Notes under the pieces: generated by a model | What the model was told of the DNA's origin: nothing | Database searches by the model: none | What the model saw: only the letters and a program-made list of their open reading frames with translations | Part shown: piece after piece, positions 6,689 through 13,820 of the stretch | Layout: each line of letters begins with the position of its first letter | Position numbering within the stretch: the first letter of the stretch is position 1 | NCBI GenBank assembly: GCA_026991225.1 | Contig: JALXCB010000182.1 | Coordinates: forward strand, 1 to 34,490 | Direction: 5' to 3' | Source: Anaerolineae bacterium | Lineage (GTDB): Bacteria; Chloroflexota; Anaerolineae; J102 | Length of the DNA: 34,490 nt | Made by a program: the position numbers and the translations under genes

Positions 6689-9040
6689 ATGAGAAATCGC
6701 TATAAGTTCGCTTTTCTGTTTCTGATCGTGACAGCCCTGGGCTTCGCACTGCTTGCCAATAGCGCCGGCGTCACGGTCAATGCCCAGGGATCCATTCCCG
6801 ATGACGAATTGGCCTATATCGACGCGTCGGGATACATCAACATTGTGGATCCGGTCACGTCCTCGGGCGGAACGCCTTTCACCTGGCGTTCGCCCACAGG
6901 CGGCTATACCGACATGTCCACCATCGATGTGAACGGCGATGGCGTGGATGAGATCATCGCCATTGCTGGCGGAAGCGTGCGCCTGCTCACCCCCTACAAT
7001 CCCGGCGGCGCGCTGCCCCAATTCAGCCAGACCCTTCCCGCCGGTTTTCGGTATGTCTCGGTGAGCGCGGGCGATTTCGTGCCGGGCGATGGCGGCCGCG
7101 ATGAGATTCTGGTGCAACGCACCGACAATCGTAACAACAGCCCTTACAGCGTTCAGATCTACGACGGCAACGCGGACGGCACCTCCTGGCAACTGGTCTT
7201 CGACGAGCTGTATGGCGTGGACTGGATTCGGATGGTGGGCGGTGATGTGGACGGCCTGGAAGGCGACGAGCTGATCATGATCCGCAACGGCACCCAGCAG
7301 AATCGCGACAAGCGGCTCATGATTCGCAAATACGCCCCCACCGATCCCAACGGCCCCTGGATCACCCTCTACAATCACGTGTACAACTTCCCCTGGATCG
7401 ACCTGGTCACGGGCAACACGCATCTGAACAACGGGGACATCGAGGAGATGGTTCTGAGCCGCAGCGGCGTGCTGGGCGAGCGTGACTCCTTCCTCGTGTT
7501 CCAGTACTACAACTACAACATTAGCAATGCGCCCGAGGGCGGCGGCAAATACTATCCTTACTGGCAGGATATCGGCATCGGCGACATCAACGCCAGCGGC
7601 GATGACGAGGTCTTCGTCATTCGCGATCCCGAGGTGCAGGGAGGCGTGTCGTTGCTGGGCCGCAACTGGGGGCCGGACGGCATGCCCGAATGGAAGCTGG
7701 CCCTGGGCCGCGATCTGAAACGCATCGAACTGGGGGATGTGGATGGCGATGGCAAGGACGAAATCGTCCTGGCCCAGTCGAGCTCCTACCGCATCTACTG
7801 GTCCCCCGACCTCAATTACAATCACAGCAACGACCAGTCGGTGAGCCTGCGCCAGCCGGTGGTCATCCAACTGGGCAATTACGACGGCACGGGCATCTCC
7901 ACCGAGCCCCCGAAGATGGTGGTCTCCCCCACGTCGTTGGGATTCGAGATGACCCGAGGCGAGAGCGCACCTCCTTCCCAGACCTTCCAGGTGACCAACG
8001 CGGGCGGCGGCATCCTCAACGTGCATGTGGACGCCCGCACCGTCAATGGCGGCGACTGGCTGGAGGTGACGCCTTTCGACGCGACCGCGCCCGCCACCTT
8101 CACTGTGCGGGTGAAGGACGTGGTGACCAGCATGAACCCCGGCACATATGACGCCAACATCACGGTGACCGGCACATCCTCCTCTGGCGAGGTGGAAGAT
8201 GGCACGCAGGTGGTGAAGGTGCGTCTCACCATTCGCCCCACCGGCCCGATGTTGGAAGTGACGCCCGATCGTTATGACTTCTCCATGAACTTCGGGGGCA
8301 TTATTCCCTCGGCCGATCCCATCACCCTCCGCAATATCGGCGATGGCGGCGCGCTATTCTATCGCATCACCGTCACCACCAGCGACGGCAGCGATTGGCT
8401 GAAGTTGAGCAAATACTCGGGCTTCACCGATGACACGGTCGATGTCATCCTGGAGCCGCACAATCTGGGCCCGGGCGACTACACCGCGCTGATCACGATT
8501 ACGGCCGACGATGCGGTCAGCGGCAGCCCCGCCACGATTCCGGTGACGCTGCATATTGAGGCTACGGGCATGGTGGTGACCCCGACCGAGCTATACATGC
8601 TCGCCTTCAAGGGACAACCCACCCCCTTTGGGGAGATCCATGTCGATCAGGCTGCGCCCGGCTCGGGCGCGATCTCCTGGTACGCCTATGTGGTTCCCTC
8701 GGGCGACTGGTGGGATGATTTCGCCCCGGCCTATGATGCTGGCGATCTCGAGTTCGTGAAGCGCACCGATCAGGGATTGGTCTTCCGCAATGCGGACGGT
8801 CAGGAGCGCGTCTTGCAATATGTGCCCTGGGTGCGTCTGGTGCCCGATCACGGCGTCACCCCGCGCATCATGCAGGTGGCGTTGGATGTGCCCAACGCGC
8901 CCGTGGGCGAGACCCGCGTCACCATCATCGTGGATGGCGGACCCGGCACGCCAAACCGTTTCCAGGGCGTGGATACGCGCATCGTGGTTGCGGCCGAGAA
9001 CGGCGCATTGTGGCTGCCCGTGGTCATCAACCAGCAGTAA
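6689..9040 (+). CDS. Secreted FG-GAP/VCBS-repeat protein with tandem Ig-like (BACON-type) domains
   Basis: A 783-residue exported protein. Residues 1-33 form a signal peptide (basic start, hydrophobic core, likely cleavage after VNA). The first ~400 residues carry about five FG-GAP/VCBS calcium-loop motifs, such as 'DVNGDGVDEI', 'GDGGRDEI', 'GDVDGLEGDEL' and 'DVDGDGKDEI', consistent with a partial beta-propeller. Two or three ~110-residue beta-sandwich domains follow (about 405-515, 520-630 and 632-780), with the pattern 'GGDWLEVTP...MNPGTYDANITV' typical of BACON-like domains. The protein ends 'ALWLPVVINQQ', resembling the W/Y-L-P-x-V termini I associate with exported Chloroflexota proteins. 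ATG 6689 has AAAGGAG 8 bases upstream. It has its own extended -10 promoter and a terminator, so it is monocistronic. Adhesion or carbohydrate-related surface function is a guess. Confidence 0.8.
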   Translation: MRNRYKFAFLFLIVTALGFALLANSAGVTVNAQGSIPDDELAYIDASGYINIVDPVTSSGGTPFTWRSPTGGYTDMSTIDVNGDGVDEIIAIAGGSVRLLTPYNPGGALPQFSQTLPAGFRYVSVSAGDFVPGDGGRDEILVQRTDNRNNSPYSVQIYDGNADGTSWQLVFDELYGVDWIRMVGGDVDGLEGDELIMIRNGTQQNRDKRLMIRKYAPTDPNGPWITLYNHVYNFPWIDLVTGNTHLNNGDIEEMVLSRSGVLGERDSFLVFQYYNYNISNAPEGGGKYYPYWQDIGIGDINASGDDEVFVIRDPEVQGGVSLLGRNWGPDGMPEWKLALGRDLKRIELGDVDGDGKDEIVLAQSSSYRIYWSPDLNYNHSNDQSVSLRQPVVIQLGNYDGTGISTEPPKMVVSPTSLGFEMTRGESAPPSQTFQVTNAGGGILNVHVDARTVNGGDWLEVTPFDATAPATFTVRVKDVVTSMNPGTYDANITVTGTSSSGEVEDGTQVVKVRLTIRPTGPMLEVTPDRYDFSMNFGGIIPSADPITLRNIGDGGALFYRITVTTSDGSDWLKLSKYSGFTDDTVDVILEPHNLGPGDYTALITITADDAVSGSPATIPVTLHIEATGMVVTPTELYMLAFKGQPTPFGEIHVDQAAPGSGAISWYAYVVPSGDWWDDFAPAYDAGDLEFVKRTDQGLVFRNADGQERVLQYVPWVRLVPDHGVTPRIMQVALDVPNAPVGETRVTIIVDGGPGTPNRFQGVDTRIVVAAENGALWLPVVINQQ

Positions 9041-9074
9041 CCAACCCCTTCGTCTGAACGTCACCCAGCCCTCG

Positions 9075-9103
9075 AAAGCCCTGGCGCTTTTGGGGGCTTT
9101 TTG
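9075..9103 (+). terminator. Rho-independent terminator after the FG-GAP protein gene
   Basis: Stem AAAGCCC / GGGCTTT with a GC-containing loop, followed by a short T run (9097-9102), 35 bases after the stop. A second inverted repeat, CCTCCGG-actt-CCGGGAGG (9104-9122), follows. Between 9137 and 9197, 'ttgacctggcgctttttg' is mirrored by 'gaggtcaaaaagcgc', which may terminate the sirtuin transcript arriving on the opposite strand. Confidence 0.75.
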
Positions 9104-9197
9104 CCTCCGGACTTCCGGGAGGTGGACAAGCATTTTCGCTTGACCTGGCGCTTTTTGTCCGCCTCCTGGAAGTCAAAAGGCTCGAGGTCAAAAAGCG

Positions 9198-9983
9198 CTA
9201 CAACCGCTGCGCCAGCCAGGGCAGCGTCTGCGCCACATCCCCGCGCAACAACACATCCGCCAGATGGTCGTAGGGCGTCATGCCCAGGGTGGCGATGATC
9301 AATTTGGAGCCGCTGCGCACGGCCAGCGCGGGCAGGTCCGCCGCGGGCATGACCTCCAGCGAAGAGCCCGCCACCAGCATAAGATCACTGTGCAGCGCGG
9401 CCTCCTGCGCCGCCACCACGATATCGTGGGGCAGCGCTTCGCCGAACAGCACGACCTTGGGCTTCATGACGCCGCCGCACTGGGGGCAGATGGGCAGTTC
9501 TCCCGATCGCAGGAAAGCTTCCAGATAGGGTGGACTCTCTCCTTCCCAGCCACACGTCAGACAGTGCACCTCGCGCACATGCCCGTGGATCTCCAGCACC
9601 CGTTGCGAGCCTGCGACCTGGTGGAGGCCGTCGATGTTCTGCGTAATGATGGCGTCGATGATCCCGCGGCGCTCCATCTCGGCCAGGGCGAGATGAGCGG
9701 GATTGGGACGGGCTTTGAGGATGTCCGCGGCCAGGGGTTGCAGCCATTTGTAAAACCGCTGGGGATGGTCGCGAAAAGCCCAAAGGCTGGCCACCTCGAA
9801 GGGATTGGTGAAACTCCACAACCCCGTCATGTCGGACCGGAAGTCGGGAATGCCGGAAGGGGTGGAGATGCCCGCACCCGTCAATACCACCACCCGCTTC
9901 GCTTCTTTCAGAAGCGCCAGGGCGCGCGCCAGGTCCTGCTGGATGGCGTGGAGGGATGGGGGCGAGGATCGACGGCGGAACAT
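9198..9983 (-). CDS. cobB: NAD-dependent protein deacylase, sirtuin (CobB-like)
   Basis: A 261-residue sirtuin that removes acyl groups from protein lysines using NAD+. Motifs in order: GAGIST (36-41) and GIPDFRS (44-50) for NAD binding; TQNIDGLH (114-121); catalytic H133 in EIHGH; zinc cysteines C141, C144, C166 and C169; and GSSLEVMP (206-213). The start is set at 9983 (reading MFRRRSSPPS). The frame remains open to 10247, but that extension would run antisense through the next gene and has no sirtuin homology. No clear Shine-Dalgarno sequence is present. It is divergent from the CDP-alcohol phosphatidyltransferase, with a shared 121-base intergenic region. Confidence 0.92.
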   Translation of the reverse strand: MFRRRSSPPSLHAIQQDLARALALLKEAKRVVVLTGAGISTPSGIPDFRSDMTGLWSFTNPFEVASLWAFRDHPQRFYKWLQPLAADILKARPNPAHLALAEMERRGIIDAIITQNIDGLHQVAGSQRVLEIHGHVREVHCLTCGWEGESPPYLEAFLRSGELPICPQCGGVMKPKVVLFGEALPHDIVVAAQEAALHSDLMLVAGSSLEVMPAADLPALAVRSGSKLIIATLGMTPYDHLADVLLRGDVAQTLPWLAQRL

Positions 9984-10050
9984 GGGAGGCGGACGGAAAG
10001 GGATTGTATTTGAAAAAACACGCTCATCTGGTGTAAACTTGGTCGCGTCT

Positions 10051-10056
10051 ATTATA
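10051..10056 (-). promoter_or_regulatory. Possible -10 box in the divergent cobB / CDP-alcohol transferase region
   Basis: The complement strand reads TATAAT at 10056-10051 in 'attgtataatagacg', about 70 bases upstream of the sirtuin ATG. A matching -35 box is not evident (gctgat at 17-base spacing). On the + strand the overlapping TATACAAT (10053-10060) could serve the downstream gene, also without a good -35. Confidence 0.35.
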
Positions 10057-10104
10057 CAATCACACTTTCCAGAATCAGCTATCTTTTCTTCAAGGAAATT
10101 CACT

Positions 10105-10743
10105 ATGATCACTGAATGGGGTCGCCGCAACCTCAAGGTCATTTTTGAACCCATCGCCGGGGTTTTCCGGGCGCTGCACATCACGCCCAACGTGATTACA
10201 CTGGCGGGTTTTTTACTCAACCTTGTGGTGGCGTATCTCATCGTCATCGATCAGGTGTTCTGGGCGGGCGTGGTTTTTCTCATCGCCGCGGTGGCGGACG
10301 CCATCGATGGCACGTTGGCCCGACAGTTGGACGTGCGCAACAAATTTGGCGCTTTCTGGGATAGCACCCTCGACCGGCTCAGCGAGTCCTTTGTGCTCAT
10401 GGCCATGGGATATTATTTTGCTGTGAGGGGTGAAGTTTGGTCTGTGATGGCAGTTTTCCTGGCGTTGATCGCCAGTTTTCTGGTCAGTTACACCCGGGCC
10501 CGAGGCGAGGGGCTGGGCGTCGATGTGAAAGTGGGCATCGGCACCCGGGTGGAGCGGTTTATCGTAACCGCATTGGCGTTGCTGTTCAACAAGCTCCTCA
10601 TCGGCCTGATTGTCATCATCGTGTTGGCCGGGATCACCGTGCTGCAACGCATGTGGGCGGTGTACAAGATCACCCACCAGATGGCGGCGGAGGAAGCCGC
10701 GGCGGAGGCGGCGAAAGAGGCTGGCAGCGTAGAAAATGGGTAG
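10105..10743 (+). CDS. CDP-alcohol phosphatidyltransferase (PgsA / phosphatidylinositol-phosphate synthase-like)
   Basis: A 212-residue integral membrane enzyme that transfers a phosphatidyl group from CDP-diacylglycerol to an alcohol. The signature DxxDGxxARx8Gx3Dx3D is complete: D65, D68, G69, A72, R73, G82, D86 and D90. Several hydrophobic segments lie on both sides (about 30-60, 93-135 and 155-185). A 'GIGTRVERF' segment (about 147-155) resembles the second conserved region of inositol-phosphate synthases, so the acceptor may be inositol phosphate or glycerol phosphate. The tail is alanine/glutamate rich. ATG 10105 is chosen for its AAGGA at 10092-10096; the frame is open upstream to 9805, but that part is antisense to cobB. 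It appears to be monocistronic. Confidence 0.85.
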   Translation: MITEWGRRNLKVIFEPIAGVFRALHITPNVITLAGFLLNLVVAYLIVIDQVFWAGVVFLIAAVADAIDGTLARQLDVRNKFGAFWDSTLDRLSESFVLMAMGYYFAVRGEVWSVMAVFLALIASFLVSYTRARGEGLGVDVKVGIGTRVERFIVTALALLFNKLLIGLIVIIVLAGITVLQRMWAVYKITHQMAAEEAAAEAAKEAGSVENG

Positions 10744-10819
10744 GGAGTCCGGAAATCGGCAAAACCAGAAGAATTGAAAAACCGGGAATGAGCGCCTTAT
10801 CAGTGACATTTTAGCCCAG

Positions 10820-11090
10820 CGAGCTAAAAGTTACTCAGAGCTCACAGAGCTGCCTTGGAGCGTAACTGCTAACGTACTCGACTTTAGACCGCAAGAAGCC
10901 ACGAAGGCTCGAAGTTTTACGAAGACACGAAGAAAAAATAAAGAAAAATGCGTCGTGCCTTCGTTTTTCTTCGTGTCTTCGTGGCAAAAAGTTGCAGCGC
11001 GACCTTAGTAGTTACCTTGGAGCTTCGCAGGGCTCACAGAGATTCATGGAGCATTTTCCTCTGTGCAACTCAGTGCTTCTTCTTGGTTCC
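10820..11090. repeat. Composite palindromic repeat J (CACGAAGA-word core)
   Basis: The inner palindrome (about 10891-10995) has arms 'gccacgaagg...cgaagacacgaag' and 'cttcgtgtcttcgtggc'. Outer words 'ctcacagag' plus 'ccttggagcgtaac' (10840-10866) recur as 'gttaccttggagc' plus 'ggctcacagag' (11010-11041), framing the core. The region lies in the 591-base gap 10744-11334. From 11091 to 11334 I see only a possible hairpin around 'cgcgggg' (11184) and a weak -10-like 'cataat' at 11221. Two short open frames there (10992-11225 and its antisense) lack coding character. Confidence 0.65.
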
Positions 11091-11334
11091 AGCTTGTCCA
11101 GGTTAGGGGGTTCCAGAAATGGCTTCGGTGCGCGCTCTTTTTCTGGGGCGACCGCCGATTTGCCGTCCCGCAAATCCATCCCTCGCGGGGCGGTTTGCAT
11201 AAACTCAGATAGTTGGTTATCATAATCCTGATTTTCGGCGCGCGCTGGATAGCGCGACAGCAAATCGAGGCGATCCAGGCGATTTCCTTCGACTGAGAGC
11301 GTTTCCCCCGTAACTTTTTCTCACGTCCCCCGTC

Positions 11335-11910
11335 TTGACTCACGAAAGCGTATTACCGCCAACGTTTTCCGCCTCGGAGGCGGCGCTGGTGGAGCGGGCT
11401 GCAGCACGAGACCCCGACGCCATCGCCAAACTCTATGATCTTTACGCGCCCAAAATTCAGAGCTTTATTTACCACCGCACCAGCGATCCTGTGGTGACAG
11501 AGGATTTGACGGCGCAAGTGTTCTTACGGGTGCTGGAGGCCATGCGGGGTGGAAAAGGTTGGCATACATCGTTTTCTGGCTGGATTTATCGCATCGCTCA
11601 CAACCTCATTGTCGACTATTATCGCAAACGCAGTCAGGCCACCTACACGAATATCGACGACGCGCCCCATCTTCCCGCGGGTGATGGCGATCCCTACCGC
11701 GCCACCGCGGCGAAACTCGACCGGGACGCGCTTTTGCGCGCCATCAACCAGCTTACCGATGAGCAGGCCGAGGTCATTACCTTGCGCTTTTTAGAAGGCT
11801 ACAGCATCGCTGAAGTCGCCAGGATGATGAATAAGTCCGAGGGCGCCATCAAGGCCTTGCAATTTCGCGGCATGGCCACCCTGCGTCGTCTATTGGAACA
11901 GCGATCATGA
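11335..11910 (+). CDS. RNA polymerase ECF-type sigma factor
   Basis: A 191-residue sigma-70 family ECF factor. The region-2 motif lies at about residues 20-80 ('DAIAKLYDLYAPKIQSFIYHR', 'EDLTAQVFLRVLEAM', 'FSGWIYRIAHNLIVDYYR'). Region 4 occupies about 130-188 ('INQLTDEQAEVITLRFLEG', 'SIAEVARMMNKSEGAIKALQFRGMATLRRLL'), including the helix-turn-helix that reads the -35 box. The start is uncertain: TTG 11335 is the only upstream candidate near the expected length, and it lacks a good Shine-Dalgarno sequence. The stop overlaps the next ATG (ATGA, 11907-11910), which links it tightly to the putative anti-sigma gene. It probably directs an envelope-related regulon together with that partner. Confidence 0.9.
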   Translation: MTHESVLPPTFSASEAALVERAAARDPDAIAKLYDLYAPKIQSFIYHRTSDPVVTEDLTAQVFLRVLEAMRGGKGWHTSFSGWIYRIAHNLIVDYYRKRSQATYTNIDDAPHLPAGDGDPYRATAAKLDRDALLRAINQLTDEQAEVITLRFLEGYSIAEVARMMNKSEGAIKALQFRGMATLRRLLEQRS

Positions 11911-13415
11911 GCACCGACGAACGCCGCTTACACGATCTCTTCCAGGAGATGTTGGAAACCCGGGATGACTTCCAGACCGGGGAGTCCGACGCGAGCGAGA
12001 CCGGCCTGGAAGACATGCTGTTCCTGGCCCGAGAATTGCAGACGCTGGGCCGCGCGTCCATGCCCGACGCCCAGGCGGCGTTGGCGCGGGCTCGGGAGCG
12101 GGTGTTGCAATCCCTGCCCGCGGCCCCGCCCCAGACCTCGCCGCAACCCCAGCCCCAACAGCGGATTCCCTTTTGGCAGCGATGGGGCGCGGTGATGGCT
12201 CCGGCCATGGCCTGGGCTCCGGCCACGCTGATAGCCTTCCTCGCCATGGTGATCCTGCTGGCGGTCAGCATCTCCGTCTCCGCCAGCGCCATGCCCGACA
12301 GCCCCTTCTACCCGGTCAAGCGCACGACCGAGAATGTGGCCTTGCACATGGCTCCGGCCGCCAAACGGGCCGTCATCGAGGCTGCGATTGCGCATCATCG
12401 GGCGGAGGAGATCGATTATCTCCAGGAAAAGGGCATTCGGGCCATCGTGCCGTCGTATGAGGGCGAGGTGCGCGGTTGTGTGGAGAATGTTTGTCAGATT
12501 GGCCCCTTCCAGGTGACGCTGCCGCCCGATGTGGCTGCGAAACTGCGGCCTGGCGATCGGGTGAAGGTCGATATCGAAGTGCATCCTGGCAGGTTGATGG
12601 CGCTCTCGGTGGCTCCCGGAAAGACGCCTACGCCCACTTCCACCGTGCTGGTGGCCACCGAAAACCCCAATGTGCTCTCCCCTGGCGCCACGCTTGAATC
12701 CCGCCCCTTTGACACGCCCGCCGTGGTGCGGGTGACGCCCACAAAGAAGCCCGTTCACAAACCCACCCAACGCCCCACAAAGAAGCCCACCCGGGTCAGG
12801 ACGAAAGCCACCGCGAAACCCACCCGCCAGAAGCCGCCCTCGGCCACGCCATCCCGTCCGCGCAAGGCCAGCACAGCCACCATGGCTCCCCTGCCGCCGC
12901 CTCAGGCGACGCCCACGCCCTCCCCGCGACCCACCATCGCGCCCACGGCGACGCCTGCGCCCACGCGGCCGCCCAAGGCCACGCCCCGAGCGACCCCCAG
13001 AACCAAACCCGGCATCGGCACAGCCACTCCCGTGCCGCGACGCTCGCGGGTGACGCCCAACCCCGAAAGCCGCGGCGATCAAATCCAGGCGAAGAAAGTG
13101 ATTCGGGGCAGAATCAACCGCATCTACCGGCCGCGCGGTCGGGTTGTGTGGGTGGTTATTGGCCGTTATCGCGTGTATATGACCCAGAATACGAAGGTGG
13201 TTGGCAGGCTTGTAGTCGGTCGACAGGCGACCGCGCGCATCTATCAGAAGCGCGGACGGTGGTACGCCACGAAGATCACGGTGCGCAAGCCCTCCAGCGG
13301 CTCGGGGACGGCCCCTACGCCCACGCCCAGCGGCCGCAAGATCAAGCCCAAACGTCCAACGCCCACCCCCACGCCTCGCCCGGTGGGCACGCGTCCGCCT
13401 GTGCGTCGCCCCTAG
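11907..13415 (+). CDS. Membrane protein with DUF5667-like and DUF5666-like regions, probable anti-sigma partner
   Basis: 502 residues. A cytosolic N-terminus (1-90), with an 'LHDLFQEMLETRDDF' helix, could bind the sigma factor. One membrane segment follows (about 98-125). Directly outside is 'PDSPFYPVKRTTENVAL' (130-146), the hallmark of DUF5667 proteins that pair with ECF sigma factors. Residues ~182-235 ('GEVRGCVENVCQIGPFQVTLPP...GDRVKVDIEV') and ~395-460 ('IRGRINRIYRPRGRVVWVVIGRYRV...TKVVGRLVVGRQATARI') resemble DUF5666 beta domains. They are separated by a long proline/threonine/lysine-rich linker that probably spans the wall layer, and the C-terminus is again PTPTP-rich. ATG 11907 overlaps the sigma stop, implying translational coupling. 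The anti-sigma role is inferred from topology and pairing; no ZAS-type zinc motif is visible. Confidence 0.75.
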   Translation: MSTDERRLHDLFQEMLETRDDFQTGESDASETGLEDMLFLARELQTLGRASMPDAQAALARARERVLQSLPAAPPQTSPQPQPQQRIPFWQRWGAVMAPAMAWAPATLIAFLAMVILLAVSISVSASAMPDSPFYPVKRTTENVALHMAPAAKRAVIEAAIAHHRAEEIDYLQEKGIRAIVPSYEGEVRGCVENVCQIGPFQVTLPPDVAAKLRPGDRVKVDIEVHPGRLMALSVAPGKTPTPTSTVLVATENPNVLSPGATLESRPFDTPAVVRVTPTKKPVHKPTQRPTKKPTRVRTKATAKPTRQKPPSATPSRPRKASTATMAPLPPPQATPTPSPRPTIAPTATPAPTRPPKATPRATPRTKPGIGTATPVPRRSRVTPNPESRGDQIQAKKVIRGRINRIYRPRGRVVWVVIGRYRVYMTQNTKVVGRLVVGRQATARIYQKRGRWYATKITVRKPSSGSGTAPTPTPSGRKIKPKRPTPTPTPRPVGTRPPVRRP

Positions 13416-13493
13416 CAGGCGAGCGGGCGAATGCGCCGAGGGGGGTGAGAGGGCGCGTGGTGATTATCTATCCGGCCTACTGGCCATCCGTGG

Positions 13494-13708
13494 ATTTCTT
13501 TTGGGTGTGTCCTTTTTCGGTTGAAGCGTTGCACCGCTGTTCTCATCGACTAAAGTCGGACTCTTAAGGCCTGCGGCCAGTGGACGGCCTTCGCCGTCCC
13601 ATGTTCCGGTCGACGGAGGTCGACCACGGGCGCGAAGCGCCTAAAACGCCCGAGTTCACTCGGCCAGGACGCTGATGCCAACTCATTTGGGACGCACCCA
13701 TTTCTTTT
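13494..13708. mobile_element. MITE-like element copy 1 with 9-bp target duplication
   Basis: The element proper spans 13503-13699 (197 bp). The left end GGGTGTGTCC (13503-13512) and right end GGACGCACCC (13690-13699) are terminal inverted repeats. ATTTCTTTT occurs directly on both sides (13494-13502 and 13700-13708), an exact 9-bp target duplication. The inside is a chain of short hairpins: CGACT/AGTCG, GGACGGC/GCCGTCC, GGTCGAC/GTCGACC, GGCGC/GCGCC and CCGAG/CTCGG (13547-13664). There is no open frame for a transposase, so it is non-autonomous. It lies in the gap 13416-13820 upstream of the ffh promoter. Confidence 0.8.
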
Positions 13709-13736
13709 GACGTGCGGAATTCATACGGGGCGGGAT

Positions 13737-13765
13737 TTGACCAAAACCCTTCAAATCCATACAAT
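13737..13765 (+). promoter_or_regulatory. Sigma-70-type promoter for ffh
   Basis: TTGACC (13737-13742), a 17-base spacer, and TACAAT (13760-13765): 5/6 matches in each hexamer with ideal spacing. The predicted start is near 13772, giving a leader of about 50 bases before GTG 13821. It lies just outside the MITE-like element's right target duplication, so the insertion left the promoter intact. Confidence 0.75.
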
Positions 13766-13820
13766 TACATTTTGGCGCATCAGCGCGCCCAAAATTCGTC
13801 GCCCGATCTCCCATTGAACC

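Noticed and set aside
9984-10247. N-terminal extension of the sirtuin on the minus strand up to 10247
   Set aside because: It would run antisense through the start of the CDP-alcohol phosphatidyltransferase gene and shows no sirtuin-like residues; the family begins shortly before GAGIST, fitting the start at 9983.
10992-11263. Short open frames on both strands between the phosphatidyltransferase and the ECF sigma gene
   Set aside because: They overlap each other and the composite repeat, have no ribosome-binding sites and show no recognisable protein features.
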